A DNA stretch of 55,877 bases from Allosalinactinospora lopnorensis (GCF_000981225.1 NZ_LAJC01000034.1:1-55877), one strand, 5' to 3'; counted from the first letter of the stretch, positions 1-11,007 are shown. Translations and numbers: made by a program. Notes: generated by a model not told the origin, from the letters alone.

Positions 1-920
1 CCGTGCCAGTTCGCGTACCTGCGGCAACCCGAGCAGCGCCACGGCCCGCAGGGCCAGGTCGTAGTTCCACTCGTCCCCATCGGGCAGCCGCGCCCGGACG
101 GCGGCGAGCACATCGTCGCCGGCGGGCGCACGCGATCCGCAGAAGCGGTTCGTGGCGACGAGAACCCCGTATACCGCGAACCACACGCCGCACACCGCGA
201 CCGCCCACAGGCTCAGGGGAGACAGCAGCAGGTGCACCAGCGCGATCCCGGTGAGCGCCACCATGACGGCCGGGGCACCGGAACGAAGGAGCAGCAGGTA
301 CAGCAGGCCGACGGTGCCGAGAGACCCCAAGAATCCCAGGGAGAAGAGGACCGGAACGCCGGGAGGTTTCGCGATGAGCAACGGGGTGGAGAACCACATG
401 GACAATATGGCCAGCCCCGCCATGGGCAGGACCGCTCCGGCCTGGATCCGGGAGGCGGCCCTGCGTAGGCCCTAGTCCGGCCGAGAGGAGCCGGTCCAGC
501 GCCTTCGGGGTCCAGGTCGCTGCGGCGGCGGCTCCTATGAGCCGTTCCGGGGGCAGTACAGCGGGCTTCCGGGAACCACGCAGGGCGCCGTACAGCGCGG
601 CGGACAGGACAGGGTGCCGGTGCTGAGAAGTGTCGAGCACGCCTGGGGCGAACCGGACCAGTGCCCACCGCCGGAGAATCCTCGAACTGCGTTTCACGTG
701 GGCCAGCCCGTCCAGGTAGGCCTGGGCCAGGGCCACCTCGCCCACGCGCCGCTTTCCGCCCGCCAGCAGCGCGAGCTCGTAGTGGTCGAGTTCCGCCATG
801 CCGGAAGGGGGTTTGAGGTGCGCGGCCGCGCACCCGTTGGATCCAGAGCGCGCTGCTGACATAGCAGAGAGCGATCAGTAGGAAACCGGCTACGATGTAA
901 AGGGGCACGAATACTGACAC
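1..920 (-). CDS. TIGR04222-like membrane protein, frameshifted, 3' end outside window
   Basis: An N-terminal membrane segment begins at a GTG (920) behind a GGAG ribosome site: VSVFVPLYIVAGFLLIALCY. The reading frame then breaks in a run of five C (complement of about 806-811); removing one C joins it to MAELDHYELALLAGGKRRVG, the cytoplasmic segment typical of TIGR04222-type proteins. A second break near 472 (one extra G) leads into a C-terminal half with several hydrophobic helices (for example GSLGTVGLLYLLLL). The product would be a multi-spanning membrane protein of unknown function. Family assignment rests on the LAGG-K/PRRV-type motif and architecture, not on a search. Two breaks could mean a pseudogene, but each is repaired by one base. 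Confidence 0.5.
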
Positions 921-1285
921 GGTCGCTCCGGATCCTGGGGGCGGGCTCTCGGGGCAGTCTCGCCACGGCCGTGGTCCTTCCAGCACGTGGCGAGGTTCCT
1001 AGGTATGCCCTCTCAGCCTGGCCGCATGCGGTGATGCGCGGACGGCCGTGGCCGTCTCCGGCCACGGCCGCTCCCGCGCCGCCCGCGGGTTCCCCGGCGG
1101 GGAGCGGCCTCCCGCGCCTCGGGAACGGCTGAGGCCACCTCCTTCCTGATGTGAGCGTTCGCCGTCTTCGCCCGGGGCGCGGCGGTCGCCTTCGCCGCCA
1201 CGTCCCGCCCTTCACCGGGGATACGGTCGCGGCGGTGGAATTCGACCGGCGATCCTTTTCCCAGCATCGGTCCGGCGGCAGGGCC
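921..1285. other. Intergenic region with one strong hairpin
   Basis: No open frame here has protein-like composition. The only clear structure is the 12-bp-stem hairpin at 1043-1070. Confidence 0.5.
1043..1070 (-). terminator. Perfect 12-bp hairpin, probable terminator
   Basis: CGGCCGTGGCCG, loop TCTC, then its exact complement CGGCCACGGCCG. It lies about 215 bases beyond the stop of the leftward RibD-C gene. There is no T tract, which is common in high-GC actinomycetes. Confidence 0.45.
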
Positions 1286-1905
1286 CTATGCGCCGGCCCT
1301 GTAGGCCCCGTACCCCGGAAGTCCTGTCGTCTCGTAGACGTGGACCGCGAGTCCGCCCGGTGTCGTCGTCTCGTTGCGGAGAAGCCGCAGCCCGGCCGGG
1401 GCGCCGCCTTTCGGGAACAGCCGTCGGCCATTACCCACCACCACCGGGGCGATAACCAACCGCAACTCATCGATCAGCCGGCGGCCAGCAGCGACTGGGC
1501 CAGCTGGGCACTGCCGTGAATCTGCAACCCCCGGCCGGGCTGCCTCTTCAACTCAGCGACCTGGGCGGGAACGTCTCCGGACAGGATCGTGGTCGGCGCC
1601 CACTCGGCTCTCGCCAGGCTGTGGGAGGCCACATACTTCGGCAGTCCGTTCAACTTGCCGGCGAACGGATCGTCCGGGTCGGTGACCTTCGGCCAGTCCC
1701 TTGCGAAGTTCTCGTAGGTACGGCGGCCGAACAGGAATGCATCTGCCTCGTTGAGCCAGTCGGCGGCCAGCCGCATGAACTCCTCGTCCATGTGCGGCAC
1801 GAGCCAGCCCCCCTGCGTGAACCCGTCACTGGTGTCCTCGTCTGGAGCCCCGGGGCCTTGGGACACGCCATCCAACGACAGGAACTCCGTCAGCGTCAGC
1901 CTCAT
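1286..1905 (-). CDS. Dihydrofolate-reductase-like protein (RibD C-terminal domain family), frameshifted
   Basis: The protein starts MRLTLTEFLSLDGVSQGPG and contains FGRRTYENFARDWP and LQIHGSAQLAQSLLAAG, the hallmark segments of the RibD-C/YyaP-YwjB family of NADPH-dependent reductase-like proteins. The frame hits a stop at 1474-1476, but one added base near 1477-1480 continues it as LIDELRLVIAPVVVGNGRRL and then a family-typical end, giving about 206 residues, the normal length. Function in this family is mostly unknown, and these are not true folate reductases. It stands alone. The break is probably a missing C in the source sequence. Confidence 0.8.
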
Positions 1906-2016
1906 CGCGTTCCCCTCTCTCCGTCACGGGGACGCATACCGTCCCCGCCCTTTGGACACCGTGCCGCGCGGAAACTCATCGGCCCGCTGTCTGGTTTCAC
2001 CGAACCTCCTGGGGAC

Positions 2017-2040
2017 GCTCCCGCCTTCAGGCGGGGGAGC
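2017..2040. repeat. Isolated GC hairpin resembling an IS200/IS605-type end
   Basis: CTCCCGCC, loop TTCA, GGCGGGGGAG (two G bulged), followed by AGTCAAAAAGG. Hairpins of this form with a following GTCA-like tail occur at the right end of actinobacterial IS200/IS605-like (TnpB) elements. No transposase frame is nearby, so this would be a solo end. It could also be a terminator, although no T tract follows on either strand. Confidence 0.3.
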
Positions 2041-2164
2041 AGTCAAAAAGGTGCGGCTGGAGTCGGACGAGTTGAACACGGCGCACGTGGCCTGTGGCGA
2101 CGGACCCGGCGGTAGTTCCGGGTCCTCCGCCGCAGCGGGCCCGTAGGACGGTGAGGGCGGCGGA

Positions 2165-3184
2165 TCAGTGCGTCAGGAGCTCCTTGATGGCGTCGTCGAC
2201 GAACCGCACGTCCTTCGGGTTGCTGCCGTGCCCGGCGAAGTGCCCCCAGGTGCTGGGGATCACGCGCACCTCGGCGTTGGGAATGTGGCCGGCCGCCCAC
2301 TCCTCGTCCTCGGGCGGGAAGTAGAGGTCCTTCTCCCCCGGTATGCTCAGCGTCCTCGCCTTGATCGAGTTCAGCGCGCGCACCGTGTCCCCGTCGAACC
2401 CGGGTGTCTGGCCGACGTCGCCGTTCTGCCAGGTCCACAGCATGGTCAGCAGGTTGTTGGCGTCCCGCTGGAGGAAGAATCCCTCCCAGAAGCCGACGAG
2501 GAAGTCCTCGAGCGAGGAGAAGCCGAGCTTGGTGTACTCGTGGTTCCAGTAGAAGGCCTGCGAGAACCCCCACCCGGCGTAGACGCGGGCCGCCGCGCGG
2601 AGCCCGGTGGTCGGCTGCTCCGTGTACCAGCCGTTGTTCCAGGCGGCGTCGGCGGTGATCGCCGCCTTGACCCCTTCGAGGAACACCTGGTTGTGCACGC
2701 TGGTTACCGATGACCCGCAGAACGGCGCGATGCGTTCGACCATCTCCGGGTAGGCGACCGCCCACTGGTAGCTCTGGCCGGCCCCCATCGACCATCCGGT
2801 GACCAGCGGCAGCCGCTCGATCCCGAAATGCTCAGTGACTAGGCGGTGCTGCAGTGCCACGTTGTCGTAGAAGGTGACTTTCGGGAAACGGCTCCGGTCG
2901 TAGGGCGGCGGGGTGTTGCTCGGCGATGTCGACAGGCCGTTGCCGAGCATGTTGGGGACGATGATGAAATAGTCGGCGGGGTCAAGGGCCATGCCCTCGC
3001 CGATCAGCCATTCGTTGTCCCAGTGCCAGCCGGAGTACCACGTCGGGTAGACGATCGCGTTGCTCTTGTCGGCGTTGAGCGTGCCATAGGTCTTGTAGGC
3101 CAGCCTCGCATCGCGAAGCGTCGCCCCGTGCTGCAGCACGACATCGCCGGCCGCGAATACCTCGTAGTCGTTCTCTCTGTCCAC
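2165..3184 (-). CDS. Alpha/beta-fold hydrolase of the homoserine O-acetyltransferase (MetX)-like superfamily
   Basis: A complete 339-residue protein. The N-terminal part (ARLAYKTYGTLNADKSNAIV) matches the MetX-like hydrolase group. The nucleophile elbow is GWSMGAGQ (Ser about residue 138), the acid is in PGEKDLYFPP and the catalytic His in TWGHFAGH. MetX acyltransferases carry GGSMGG at the elbow, so this is more likely an esterase or thioesterase-type hydrolase than a homoserine acetyltransferase. It is divergent from the TetR gene at 3506, and the palindromic operator at 3417-3436 lies between them, so it is probably part of that TetR regulon with the acyl-CoA genes downstream. Substrate unknown. 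Confidence 0.85.
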   Translation of the reverse strand: MDRENDYEVFAAGDVVLQHGATLRDARLAYKTYGTLNADKSNAIVYPTWYSGWHWDNEWLIGEGMALDPADYFIIVPNMLGNGLSTSPSNTPPPYDRSRFPKVTFYDNVALQHRLVTEHFGIERLPLVTGWSMGAGQSYQWAVAYPEMVERIAPFCGSSVTSVHNQVFLEGVKAAITADAAWNNGWYTEQPTTGLRAAARVYAGWGFSQAFYWNHEYTKLGFSSLEDFLVGFWEGFFLQRDANNLLTMLWTWQNGDVGQTPGFDGDTVRALNSIKARTLSIPGEKDLYFPPEDEEWAAGHIPNAEVRVIPSTWGHFAGHGSNPKDVRFVDDAIKELLTH

Positions 3185-3416
3185 GGTTACCCCCTATGTA
3201 GACTCCGGTTACGGCCCTACCCAGCCAAAACGGCCGCCATCCTCGGCGCCCCTCCAAGGAGGGCCGTTGCCTCGCCGGCGACCGCGGAGGTGCTCACGAG
3301 GGGCGCGGATCCGGTGGGCGCCATTGGTCGCCCGAGTGCCGGAGGATTTCCGGCATCCCTTCAGGTAGGGCCCCTGGTGGCGGCGGACCTTCACGGGCGG
3401 CTGACCGTTTGCTTGT

Positions 3417-3436
3417 CGCTAAGCGCTCGCTTAGCG
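3417..3436. promoter_or_regulatory. Perfect palindromic operator, CTAAGC-N4-GCTTAG class
   Basis: CGCTAAGCG-CT-CGCTTAGCG is a perfect 9-2-9 inverted repeat between the divergent hydrolase and TetR genes. Its core, CTAAGC-N4-GCTTAG, recurs with the same spacing at 11128-11143 in the acyl-CoA dehydrogenase promoter. This is the expected position for autoregulation by the TetR at 3506. Confidence 0.75.
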
Positions 3437-3505
3437 TTTTCTCGGGTCCGGTGTCCTCAGTGAGAGTTCTGAGAAGGGAACTCCCGAGAAAAAGGTAAGG
3501 AACAC

Positions 3506-4129
3506 ATGAGTGAGATCGCGGTGGGCCGGGGCGGCGGCCTTCCCGGCAAGGACGCACCGGTCGGCGCGAGGGACCGGCTCGTCGCGGCCGCGGTCGAGTC
3601 GTTCGCCTCCAAGGGGTTCCACGGCACCTCGACCCGGGACATCGCCGCGGCGGCGGGGATGAGCCCGGCCGCCCTGTACGTGCACTACAAGTCGAAAGAG
3701 GAGCTCCTCTACCTCATCTCCCGGCGCGGGCACGAACGCACCCTGCGGCTTGTCCGGGACTGCGCCGCCGCCTCGGACGATCCGGTCGAGCGGCTGCTCG
3801 CGGTGGTGCGCGCGTTCACCGCGGACCACGCGCGCGACCACACCAGAGCCCGCATCGTCAACTACGAGCTGTCGGCGCTGGATCCCGAGCACCTGCGGGA
3901 GATCGCCGGCATCCGGCGCGCGATCCAGCAGGAGATGCGCGGGCTGGTCGAGGTCGGCGTCGAGGCGGGGGTCTTCCACACCTCCCACCCACGGATGACC
4001 GCGCTCGCGCTGCTCTCCCTGGGGATCGACGTGGCCAGGTGGTACCGCGACGAGGGGGAGTGGGCTCCCGAGGACATCGCCGAGCACTACTGCGAACTCG
4101 CGCTCCGGATCGTGGGGGCACCCCGATAG
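3506..4129 (+). CDS. TetR/AcrR-family transcriptional regulator
   Basis: A 207-residue protein with an N-terminal helix-turn-helix: FASKGFHGTSTRDIAAAAGM followed by SPAALYVHYKSKEELL, roughly residues 33-72. The remainder is a helical ligand-binding domain (ANYELSALDPEHL-like segment around residue 115-130) similar to regulators of acyl-CoA catabolism such as the KstR2 group. The start is an ATG about 10 bases after AAGGTAAGG. The operator at 3417-3436 lies just upstream and a matching tandem site precedes the acyl-CoA dehydrogenase at 11176, so I infer that this protein represses the hydrolase, itself and the acyl-acid genes, with an acyl-CoA as likely ligand. The ligand is not shown by the sequence. 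Confidence 0.9.
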   Translation: MSEIAVGRGGGLPGKDAPVGARDRLVAAAVESFASKGFHGTSTRDIAAAAGMSPAALYVHYKSKEELLYLISRRGHERTLRLVRDCAAASDDPVERLLAVVRAFTADHARDHTRARIVNYELSALDPEHLREIAGIRRAIQQEMRGLVEVGVEAGVFHTSHPRMTALALLSLGIDVARWYRDEGEWAPEDIAEHYCELALRIVGAPR

Positions 4130-4158
4130 CCCCCGCGGGATCGGCCGGACACCACCGG

Positions 4159-5858
4159 TCAGTGCCGGTCCGCGATCTCCTGGGCCCGGTGTGTGAGATC
4201 GACCTTCCTGATCTTCCCGGTGTCGGTCATCGGGAACCCGTCGACGAGTTCCACCAACGGGGCCTTGTACGAGGCCATGTTCTCCGCCGCCCACGCCTGC
4301 AGCGCCGCGGCGCCGGTGATGCTGTCCCGGTTGACCCGGACGAAGGCGACCGGCCGCTGCCCCTTGTCCGGGTCCGCGGCCGGCACCACCGCCGCGGTAT
4401 GCACGTCGGGGTGCCGACTCATAAGCGCCTCTACCTCGGACGGAAAGACGCTCATGCCCTTCACCTTGATCATGTCCTTGTTCCGCCCGAGGTAGTGGAG
4501 GCATCCGTCCTCGTCGACGCGGCCGTTGTCGCCGGTGTACAGCCACCCGCCGCGAAGCTGCCTCGCGGTCTCCTCTGGCCTGCGCCAGTAGCCGGTCATC
4601 ACCGAAGGACTTCGCACGATGATCTCGCCGACCTCGCCGATCCCCACAGGTTCACCGGTGGCAGGGGAGACGATCGCAATGTCGGTCCCGGGAACGGGAA
4701 CGCCGCAGAACACCGCTTCCGACCGCAGATCCCTGTCGCCTTCGGCGAATCCGTACGGGGTCGCGTCGAACGTGTGCGTCTCCGTCATGCCGTACGCGCC
4801 CTCGCGTAGCAGTGATGCGGGACCGACCGCGGCCGACCACCGGCGCCGGATCTCCGGACTCAGCTTGCGCACGAACGAGACGGCCATCGGATCGGTCAGC
4901 GAACTCAGGTCGTAGCGGGAGAGGTCCGGGTGTTCGAGCAGTTCGAGATAGTTCTCCACCGTGCCGACCATCGTGGTCACCCTGTACTGGTCGATCGCCG
5001 CGAGGACCCGCCCGGCGTCCCACCGCGGCATCAGCACCGAGGTACCTCCCAGGGTCAACGGGAGGAGGATCCCGAGGTCCTCTCCCGCGATCCAGAAGAC
5101 CGGGATGTAGCACAGCGCGGCAAAGCCCGTCTCGGGCCCCTGCGCGATCGCCCCCGCACTGCTGGCCGCGGTGTACAGCATGTGCGCTGGGTGTGCCGGC
5201 AGCCCTTGGGCAGACCGGTCGTGCCTCCCGTGTAGTTCAGTGCGGCCAGAGCGTCGAGGTCGGCGGGCCGGTCCCCGGCCGGCTCGCCGGCGACGGCGTC
5301 TGCCCACAGGGACACCGGAGCGCTGTCGGAGGCGATGTCCGCCGGAACGGCGCTCTCACCGCCGGCCATCTCGGTGGCGGTCGTGACCAGCACCTCGCGA
5401 ACCGCCGAATCGCCGCGTACCGCCTGCAGAACCGGGAGCAGGGAGTCGAGGGTGACGACGACCTCCGCTTCGCTGTCGTTCAGCTCGTGCGCGAGCTCGG
5501 CGCTCTGGAACATGGGGTTCACGGGCACATGTACGGCCCCCAGGCGCAACACCGCCAGCATCGCCACGATGAACTGCGGACAGTTCGGCAGGTGGACCCC
5601 CACCCGGTCCCCCGGGCGGACACCCGCGGATTCGAGCCAGCCGGCCAGCCGCCTGACCAGGTCGTCCAACTCGCGGTAGCTGATGGTTCCGTCCAGGAAG
5701 ACGACCGCCGGGCGATCCGGGCGGTGCGCCGCCCAGTGCGCGACGTGCTCGGGGATCGAGACTTCACCCAGGGGGTAGACCACCTCTGAGGGGGTTCCGG
5801 CCGGCCTGACCCGGGTCTGGCGTTCCCGTAGGTCGTTCAGGTACTGCGCGATGTCCAT
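4159..5858 (-). CDS. AMP-forming acyl-CoA synthetase/ligase, frameshifted
   Basis: Activates a carboxylic acid to its CoA thioester through an acyl-adenylate. The N-terminal part contains RELDDLVRRLAGWLESAG and the P-loop TGGTTGLPKG; then the frame breaks at about 5189 (GGG on the plus strand). Adding one base continues with HMLYTAASSAGA, then YGMTETHTF, the TGD motif in GGWLYTGDNGRVDEDG, and the catalytic lysine region MTDTGKIRKVDL near the C-terminus. The joined product is about 566 residues, normal for the family. It starts 24 bases after the acyl-CoA carboxylase stop and behind GAGGAAA, so it is last in a transporter-carboxylase-ligase operon. All catalytic motifs survive, which favours a sequencing error over decay. 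Substrate unknown. Confidence 0.85.
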
Positions 5859-5882
5859 GCCGGTTTCCTCTCGGTTGCGCGG

Positions 5883-8800
5883 TCAACAGGTGTCGATGAA
5901 CGACCGTCCGGTCCTCCCGTTGGGCGGCCCGCCGTGCCGCGAGAACGCCGTTGCGATCCACCGCCTGGTCGCGGCCGGGTCGATGACGTCGTCGAGTTCG
6001 AACACCGCCGCGGCGTTGACCGCCTTGCCCTTCTCGTAGGCCTGGGCGAGCAGTTCGTCGAACGCGCGCTGCCGCGCCTCCGGGTCCTCGATGGCCTCCA
6101 GCTCGCGGCGGTAGCGAGGCGAACGCCTCCTTCGAGCCCCATTCCGCCGATCTCGCCGGTCGGCCAGGCGACGGTGGCCACCGGGGCCCGGAAACTCCCC
6201 CCGGCCATCGCCTGCGCGCCCAGCCCGTACCCCTTGCGCAGCACCACCGAGAGGATCGGGACGCTGAGATTGGCGCCGATCACGAACAGGCGGCTGAAAT
6301 GCCGCACGGTCGCGGTCTGTTCCGCGTCCGGACCCACCATGAAGCCGGGGGAGTCGCACAGCGAGATCACGGGCAGACCGTGGGCGTCGCACAACTGCAG
6401 AAAGCGGGCCATCTTGTCGGCGGCCGCGCTGTCGATGGCGCCACCGAGGTGCTTGGGGTTGTTGGCGACCAGGCCCATCGGCCGACCCTCGACCCGCACC
6501 AGCGCGGTGACGACCCCGACGCCGAAGTCGCGCCTGAGCTCCAGGACGGAGCCGGTGTCCGCGATGAGGTCGACGGCCTCGCGCACGTCGTACACTCGCA
6601 CCCGGTTCTCCGGGACCACGTGGCGCAGTCTGCGCTGGTCGGCGCACTCCCAGTCCTCCACGGCTCCCTGGAAATAGGAGAGGTAGGCCTTGGCGGCCCG
6701 GACGGCCGCGGGCTCGTCGTCGACGAGGACGTCGACCACACCGTTGGGGGACTGGACCGACATCGGGCCGACCTCTTCGGGCCGGAACCTTCCCAGGCCG
6801 CCACCCTCGATCATCGCCGGACCGCCCATGCCGATCGTCGCGTCGCGGGTGGCGATGATGACGTCGCAGCAGCCGAGCAGGGCCGCGTTGCCGGCGAAGC
6901 ACCGTCCGGACGCGACGCCTACGGTGGGCACCTGGCCGCTGAGCCGCCCCATCGTCGCAAACGTGGTGACGTCGAGCCCTGAGGCCGCGGTGGTGTCGGT
7001 GTCACCGGGGCGTCCCCCGCCGCCTTCGGCGAACAGCACGACCGGCAACCGCCGCGCCGTGGCCAGTTCGAGCATCCGGTCGGTCTTCCTGTGGTTGAGC
7101 AGCCCCTGGGTTCCGGCGAGCACGGTGTAGTCGTAGGACATCACCACGCAGGTGCTGCGGTCCTCGCCGAACGTTTCACCGTTGACCCGGCCGATCCCGG
7201 TGACCATGCCGTCCGCCGGTGTGTTCACGACCAGGTCGTCGAACGAGCGGCGTTGCCGCTGCGCGGCGACCACCAGCGCTCCGTACTCGGTGAAACTGCC
7301 GGAGTCGCACAGGTCGTCTAGGTTCTCGCGGGCGGTTCGCCGCCCCGTGCGGCGGCGCCGCTCGACCGCCTGCGGCCGGGCCGCGTCCAGGCCGATCTCG
7401 TGGCGCTCGATCACCTCTGCCAGGTCGGGCCTGATCTTGGAGAGGTCCACCTCGACCGCGCTGTCGGCGACGGACTCGTCGGACCCGGTCGGGGTGAGGA
7501 GGACGAGGTCAACCCCCTCTGCCACGGCCTCGCCCGCGGCCACCCGGACGGCGTCGACGACACCGCTCGCGGGAGCGGCCAGCACGTGCTGCATCTTCAT
7601 GGCCTCAAGCACGATCAGGGGCGCTCCGGCGCGCACCTCCGCACCCGGTTCCGCCTCGACGGCGACCACAGTGCCGCTGAAGGGGGCGGCAACGCTGCGC
7701 CCGGTTCCCTCCGGGCCGGGCGGGCTCTCCTCGTCCGGGGCGGGGGCAAGATCCTCGATGTGGTCTGCCACGAACGTGGTGGTGAACGTCCCGGCGCGGA
7801 ACTCCGGGTGCTGCAGTACCGCCCGGAGGAACGCGATGTTGGTCTCCGCGCCGCTGACCGTGAACTCGGCGAGTGCGTCACCTGCGCGGCCGGCGGCCGC
7901 GGCGAAACCGCCGCGGGACGTGTGCGTGACCACCTTGGCCAGGAGCGAGTCGAAGTGCGCCCCCGTGGTGTACCCCGCGTAGCCGTGCGTGTCCACACGC
8001 ACTCCCGGGCCGGAGGGAGGCTCGAAGGCGGCCAGTGTGCCCGCGGTCGCTCGGGCCGTCCCGTCCCGGGCGACCGACTCCAGGTTCACCCGGCACTGGA
8101 CGGCGAACCCGCGCGGCGCCGGGATCTGGTCCTGGGACAGTCCCTGGTCGTCCAGCGACCGCCCCATGGCCACCTCGAGCTGCGCCGCCACGAGATCGAC
8201 CCCGGTGAGCTCTTCGGTGATGGTGTGTTCGACCTGCAGGCGGGGGTTGGTCTCGATGAAGTAGAAGGCGCCGGGTGTGTCGGCGTCAACGAGGAACTCG
8301 AAGGTCGCCAGGCCTGAGTAGCCAGTGGCACCGGCGACGGTGAGCGCGGCCCCGATCAGGCCCTGCCGCACTTCGGGCGCCAGTGTGGGACTCGGGGCGA
8401 TCTCGACGAGTTTCCGGTGGCGGTACTGGACGGTGCACTCGCGTTCCCACAGGTGCGCCACGTCGCCGGAGCCGTCGCCCAGGACCTGTACCTCCACGTG
8501 CTTGGCCCGGGGGAGTAGCTGTTCGACGTAGACGTCGCCGTTGTCGAACGTGCGCTCGGCTTCGGAGCGGCAGCGCTCGTAGGCCCAGGGCAGCTGATCC
8601 GCTTCGTGAACGGCGCGCATTCCCCGTCCGCCGCCGCCCGCAAGGGCCTTGACCATGACGGCGGACCCCGGCTCCAGACCGGCCAGGAACGCCTGCGCGT
8701 TCTCAAGGGTGGTCGGTCCCCGGGTCGCTTGGAGCACCGGCACCCCGTGGCGTACCGCCAGATCGCGGGACCGGGCCTTGTCGCCGAACAGCTCCAGCAG

Positions 8801-9118
8801 TTCCGGGGACGGACCGACGAACGTGCGGCCGGCCTCGGCGCACAGTGCGGCGAAGGAGGCGTCCTCGCTCAGGAATCCGTAACCGGGGTGGACCAGGGAG
8901 CAGTCGGCGCGGCGGGCGATCCCGACGATCTGCGCGGCGTCGAGGTAGGCCGCCACCCCCTCGCCGTTGAGGGGGTGGGACTCGTCGGACAGGCGCACGT
9001 GCAGCGCTTCGCGGTCCTCGGGGGAGAAGACCGCGACGGTGCGCAGACCAAGAGCGGCGGCCGCGCGATGGATCCGGACGGCGATCTCACCGCGGTTGGC
9101 GATCAGCACACTGGGCAA
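5883..9118 (-). CDS. Single-chain biotin-dependent acyl-CoA carboxylase (BC-BCCP-CT), frameshifted near its end
   Basis: One polypeptide of about 1078 residues carries all three parts. Biotin carboxylase: VLIANRGEIAVRI at the N-terminus, KALAGGGGRGMR, FIETNPRLQVEHTITEELTG. Biotinyl domain: LEAMKMQHVL, about residue 510-520, with the Lys of MKM as biotin site. Carboxyltransferase: from about residue 600, with GGGGRPGDTDT, GRCFAGNAALLGCCDVIIAT and CDSPGFMVGP. The architecture matches the single-chain long-chain acyl-CoA carboxylases described in mycobacteria. The frame breaks at about 6115 (one base missing after VRL); the restored end runs GYRRELEAIEDPEARQRAF and on to FIDTC. TTG 9118 is the preferred start (GGAAGG 5-6 bases upstream, giving MPSVLIANR); GTG 9154 is in frame. 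The acyl substrate is undetermined. Confidence 0.88.
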
Positions 9119-9185
9119 TGAACCTTCCTTCCGCGGTGAGCAGTCGCTCGGCACGTCTTCGGCTACGATCCGCCGGCGATCCAGG

Positions 9186-10532
9186 CTAGCTAGGGGACCG
9201 GACGGAGGCCGCTCCGGGACCGGGAAGGGCCGCCTCCCGTGCTCGGACCCTCTTCTTGAGAATGGTGATGCAGACCAGAGCCAGTACGGCCAGCACGATG
9301 AGGTAGGCCGAGATCGACATCGATGTACCGGTGGATTCCAGGAGCAGAACCATGATGAACGGTGCGAGTCCCCCGCCGAGCGTGGCCGACAGCTGGTAGC
9401 CGAGCGAGGCGCCGCTGTACCGGACCTCGGGTTCGAAGAGCTCCGCGAACAGGGCCGCCTGGGGGCCGCTCATCATGGCCGCGAAGACGGTTCCCACGAA
9501 AACGGCGATCAGCACCGAGACGGTGGTGGCGCGGTCGATGAGCAGGAACATCGGAATCGCCCACACCATCTGCCCCACGGCGCCGCCCGCGTAGACGGGA
9601 AGCCGGCCGAAGCGGTCGGACATACCGGCGAACGTGGGCAAGGTCAGCAATTGGAGCGCGCTGACCACCAGCACGATCGTGAGCACGGTGGTGCGCTCCA
9701 TGCCCAGCGAACGGGTGGTGTAGTCCAGCACACCGGTCATCAGAATGTAGAAGGCGGCCGTGGTGATCAGGAACGACCCCGTCGCCAGCACCACGCTTCC
9801 GAAGTGCTCACGCAGCAGTCGTCCCAGGGGGAAGCGCCGCTGCTGGTCCTCGGCCGCCATTGCGGCCTCGGCCTGCCGGAATTCGGGGGTTTCGTCCACC
9901 GAGCTGTGGATGTACCAGGCCAAGACGAGCGCGACGAGCCCGATCAGGAACGGGAGCCGCCAGCCCCACTGGGCGAACGCCTCTCCCGGGGCCGCAGCCG
10001 AGGCGGCCAGGAAAGCGGCGTTGGCCGCCACCAGACCGATCGGCACCCCCATCGTGACCAGACTTCCGTACAGGCCCCGCTTGCCCTCGGGGGCGTACTC
10101 GGTAGCCAGCAGCATCGCGCCGCCCCACATCGCCCCCACTGCGACCCCCTGCAGTACCCGCAGGACGACCAGGGCCACCGGTGCCCACAAACCGATCACG
10201 GCATACGGCGGCAGCAGGCCGATCACCGTGGTCGCCACCCCCATCACCATCAGCGCACTCACCAGCATCGGCTTGCGCCCGTACTTGTCACCCAGGTGAC
10301 CGGCCAGGATGCCTCCCAGCGGCCGGGCGATGAAGCCGACGAAAAACGTCGCGAACGACGCCAGAACTCCGGCCACCGGACTGAATCCGGGGAAGAACAG
10401 CGTCCCGAAGATCAGGGCGGCGGCTATCGCGAAGCTGAAATACTCGTACCATTCCACCGCTGCGGCGGCCGCAGCGGCACTGGCCGCCCGGCGGCGACGT
10501 CTCCCTGTAACGGCTTCCTGTTCAGCAGGCAT
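9186..10532 (-). CDS. MFS transporter, metabolite:H+ symporter (MHS) type
   Basis: A complete 448-residue protein with about 12 hydrophobic segments. It shows the MHS signatures GWYEY-like VEWYEYFSFAIAA near the N-terminus, FIARPLGGILAGHLGDKYGR after helix 2, and WGWRLPFLIGL before the central loop, as in transporters for organic acids and related solutes (KgtP/ShiA/ProP relatives). It is immediately upstream (31 to 67 bases, depending on start) of the carboxylase and ligase on the same strand, so it probably imports the carboxylic acid that the ligase activates. Specificity cannot be read from the sequence. Confidence 0.88.
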   Translation of the reverse strand: MPAEQEAVTGRRRRRAASAAAAAAAVEWYEYFSFAIAAALIFGTLFFPGFSPVAGVLASFATFFVGFIARPLGGILAGHLGDKYGRKPMLVSALMVMGVATTVIGLLPPYAVIGLWAPVALVVLRVLQGVAVGAMWGGAMLLATEYAPEGKRGLYGSLVTMGVPIGLVAANAAFLAASAAAPGEAFAQWGWRLPFLIGLVALVLAWYIHSSVDETPEFRQAEAAMAAEDQQRRFPLGRLLREHFGSVVLATGSFLITTAAFYILMTGVLDYTTRSLGMERTTVLTIVLVVSALQLLTLPTFAGMSDRFGRLPVYAGGAVGQMVWAIPMFLLIDRATTVSVLIAVFVGTVFAAMMSGPQAALFAELFEPEVRYSGASLGYQLSATLGGGLAPFIMVLLLESTGTSMSISAYLIVLAVLALVCITILKKRVRAREAALPGPGAASVRSPS

Positions 10533-11007
10533 GCGAATGCGGGTCCTTTCGGGTCGCTCGACCAGGGAAATCCCGCGCGCCGATCACAGAGCCCTCCTGC
10601 AGCGGCCGGATTTCCGAAGTGGTGTCGATCAGTTCGTATGGAGGCGTTCCGGAACGCCCGTGTTCCACCGACCGGCCTGGTGCTGGCGCCGCGGTTTCTG
10701 CGCTATCGCCGGTGTGCTCCGGTGGACGGCGTCGGCGGGGTCCGGCCGCGGTGGTCGGCGCACGATCCGCCTGGGTCAGGACAAGTCGTCCACCTGTGGG
10801 GCCGCTCGTCATCGCCGGCGCGGTGGCGCCTTCTTCGAGCGAGCGGGGATCGCGTATCGGTCCTTCCGGCAGGGCGGGGGGTCAGCGGTAGCGACGAATA
10901 GGTCCTCCCTGGTCGCGCAAGGATCGGTTCGCGGTCCTGCCGGCGCCTGCTGCGCGGTCGGCCTCGCGGCGACCGCCCCTCACGCCAGACGCAACGCACC
11001 CGGAACG

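Noticed and set aside
2165-3184. Homoserine O-acetyltransferase (metX) as the function of the hydrolase
   Set aside because: The nucleophile elbow is GWSMGAG, not the GGSMGG of acetyltransferases, and the neighbours are acyl-CoA genes rather than methionine genes.
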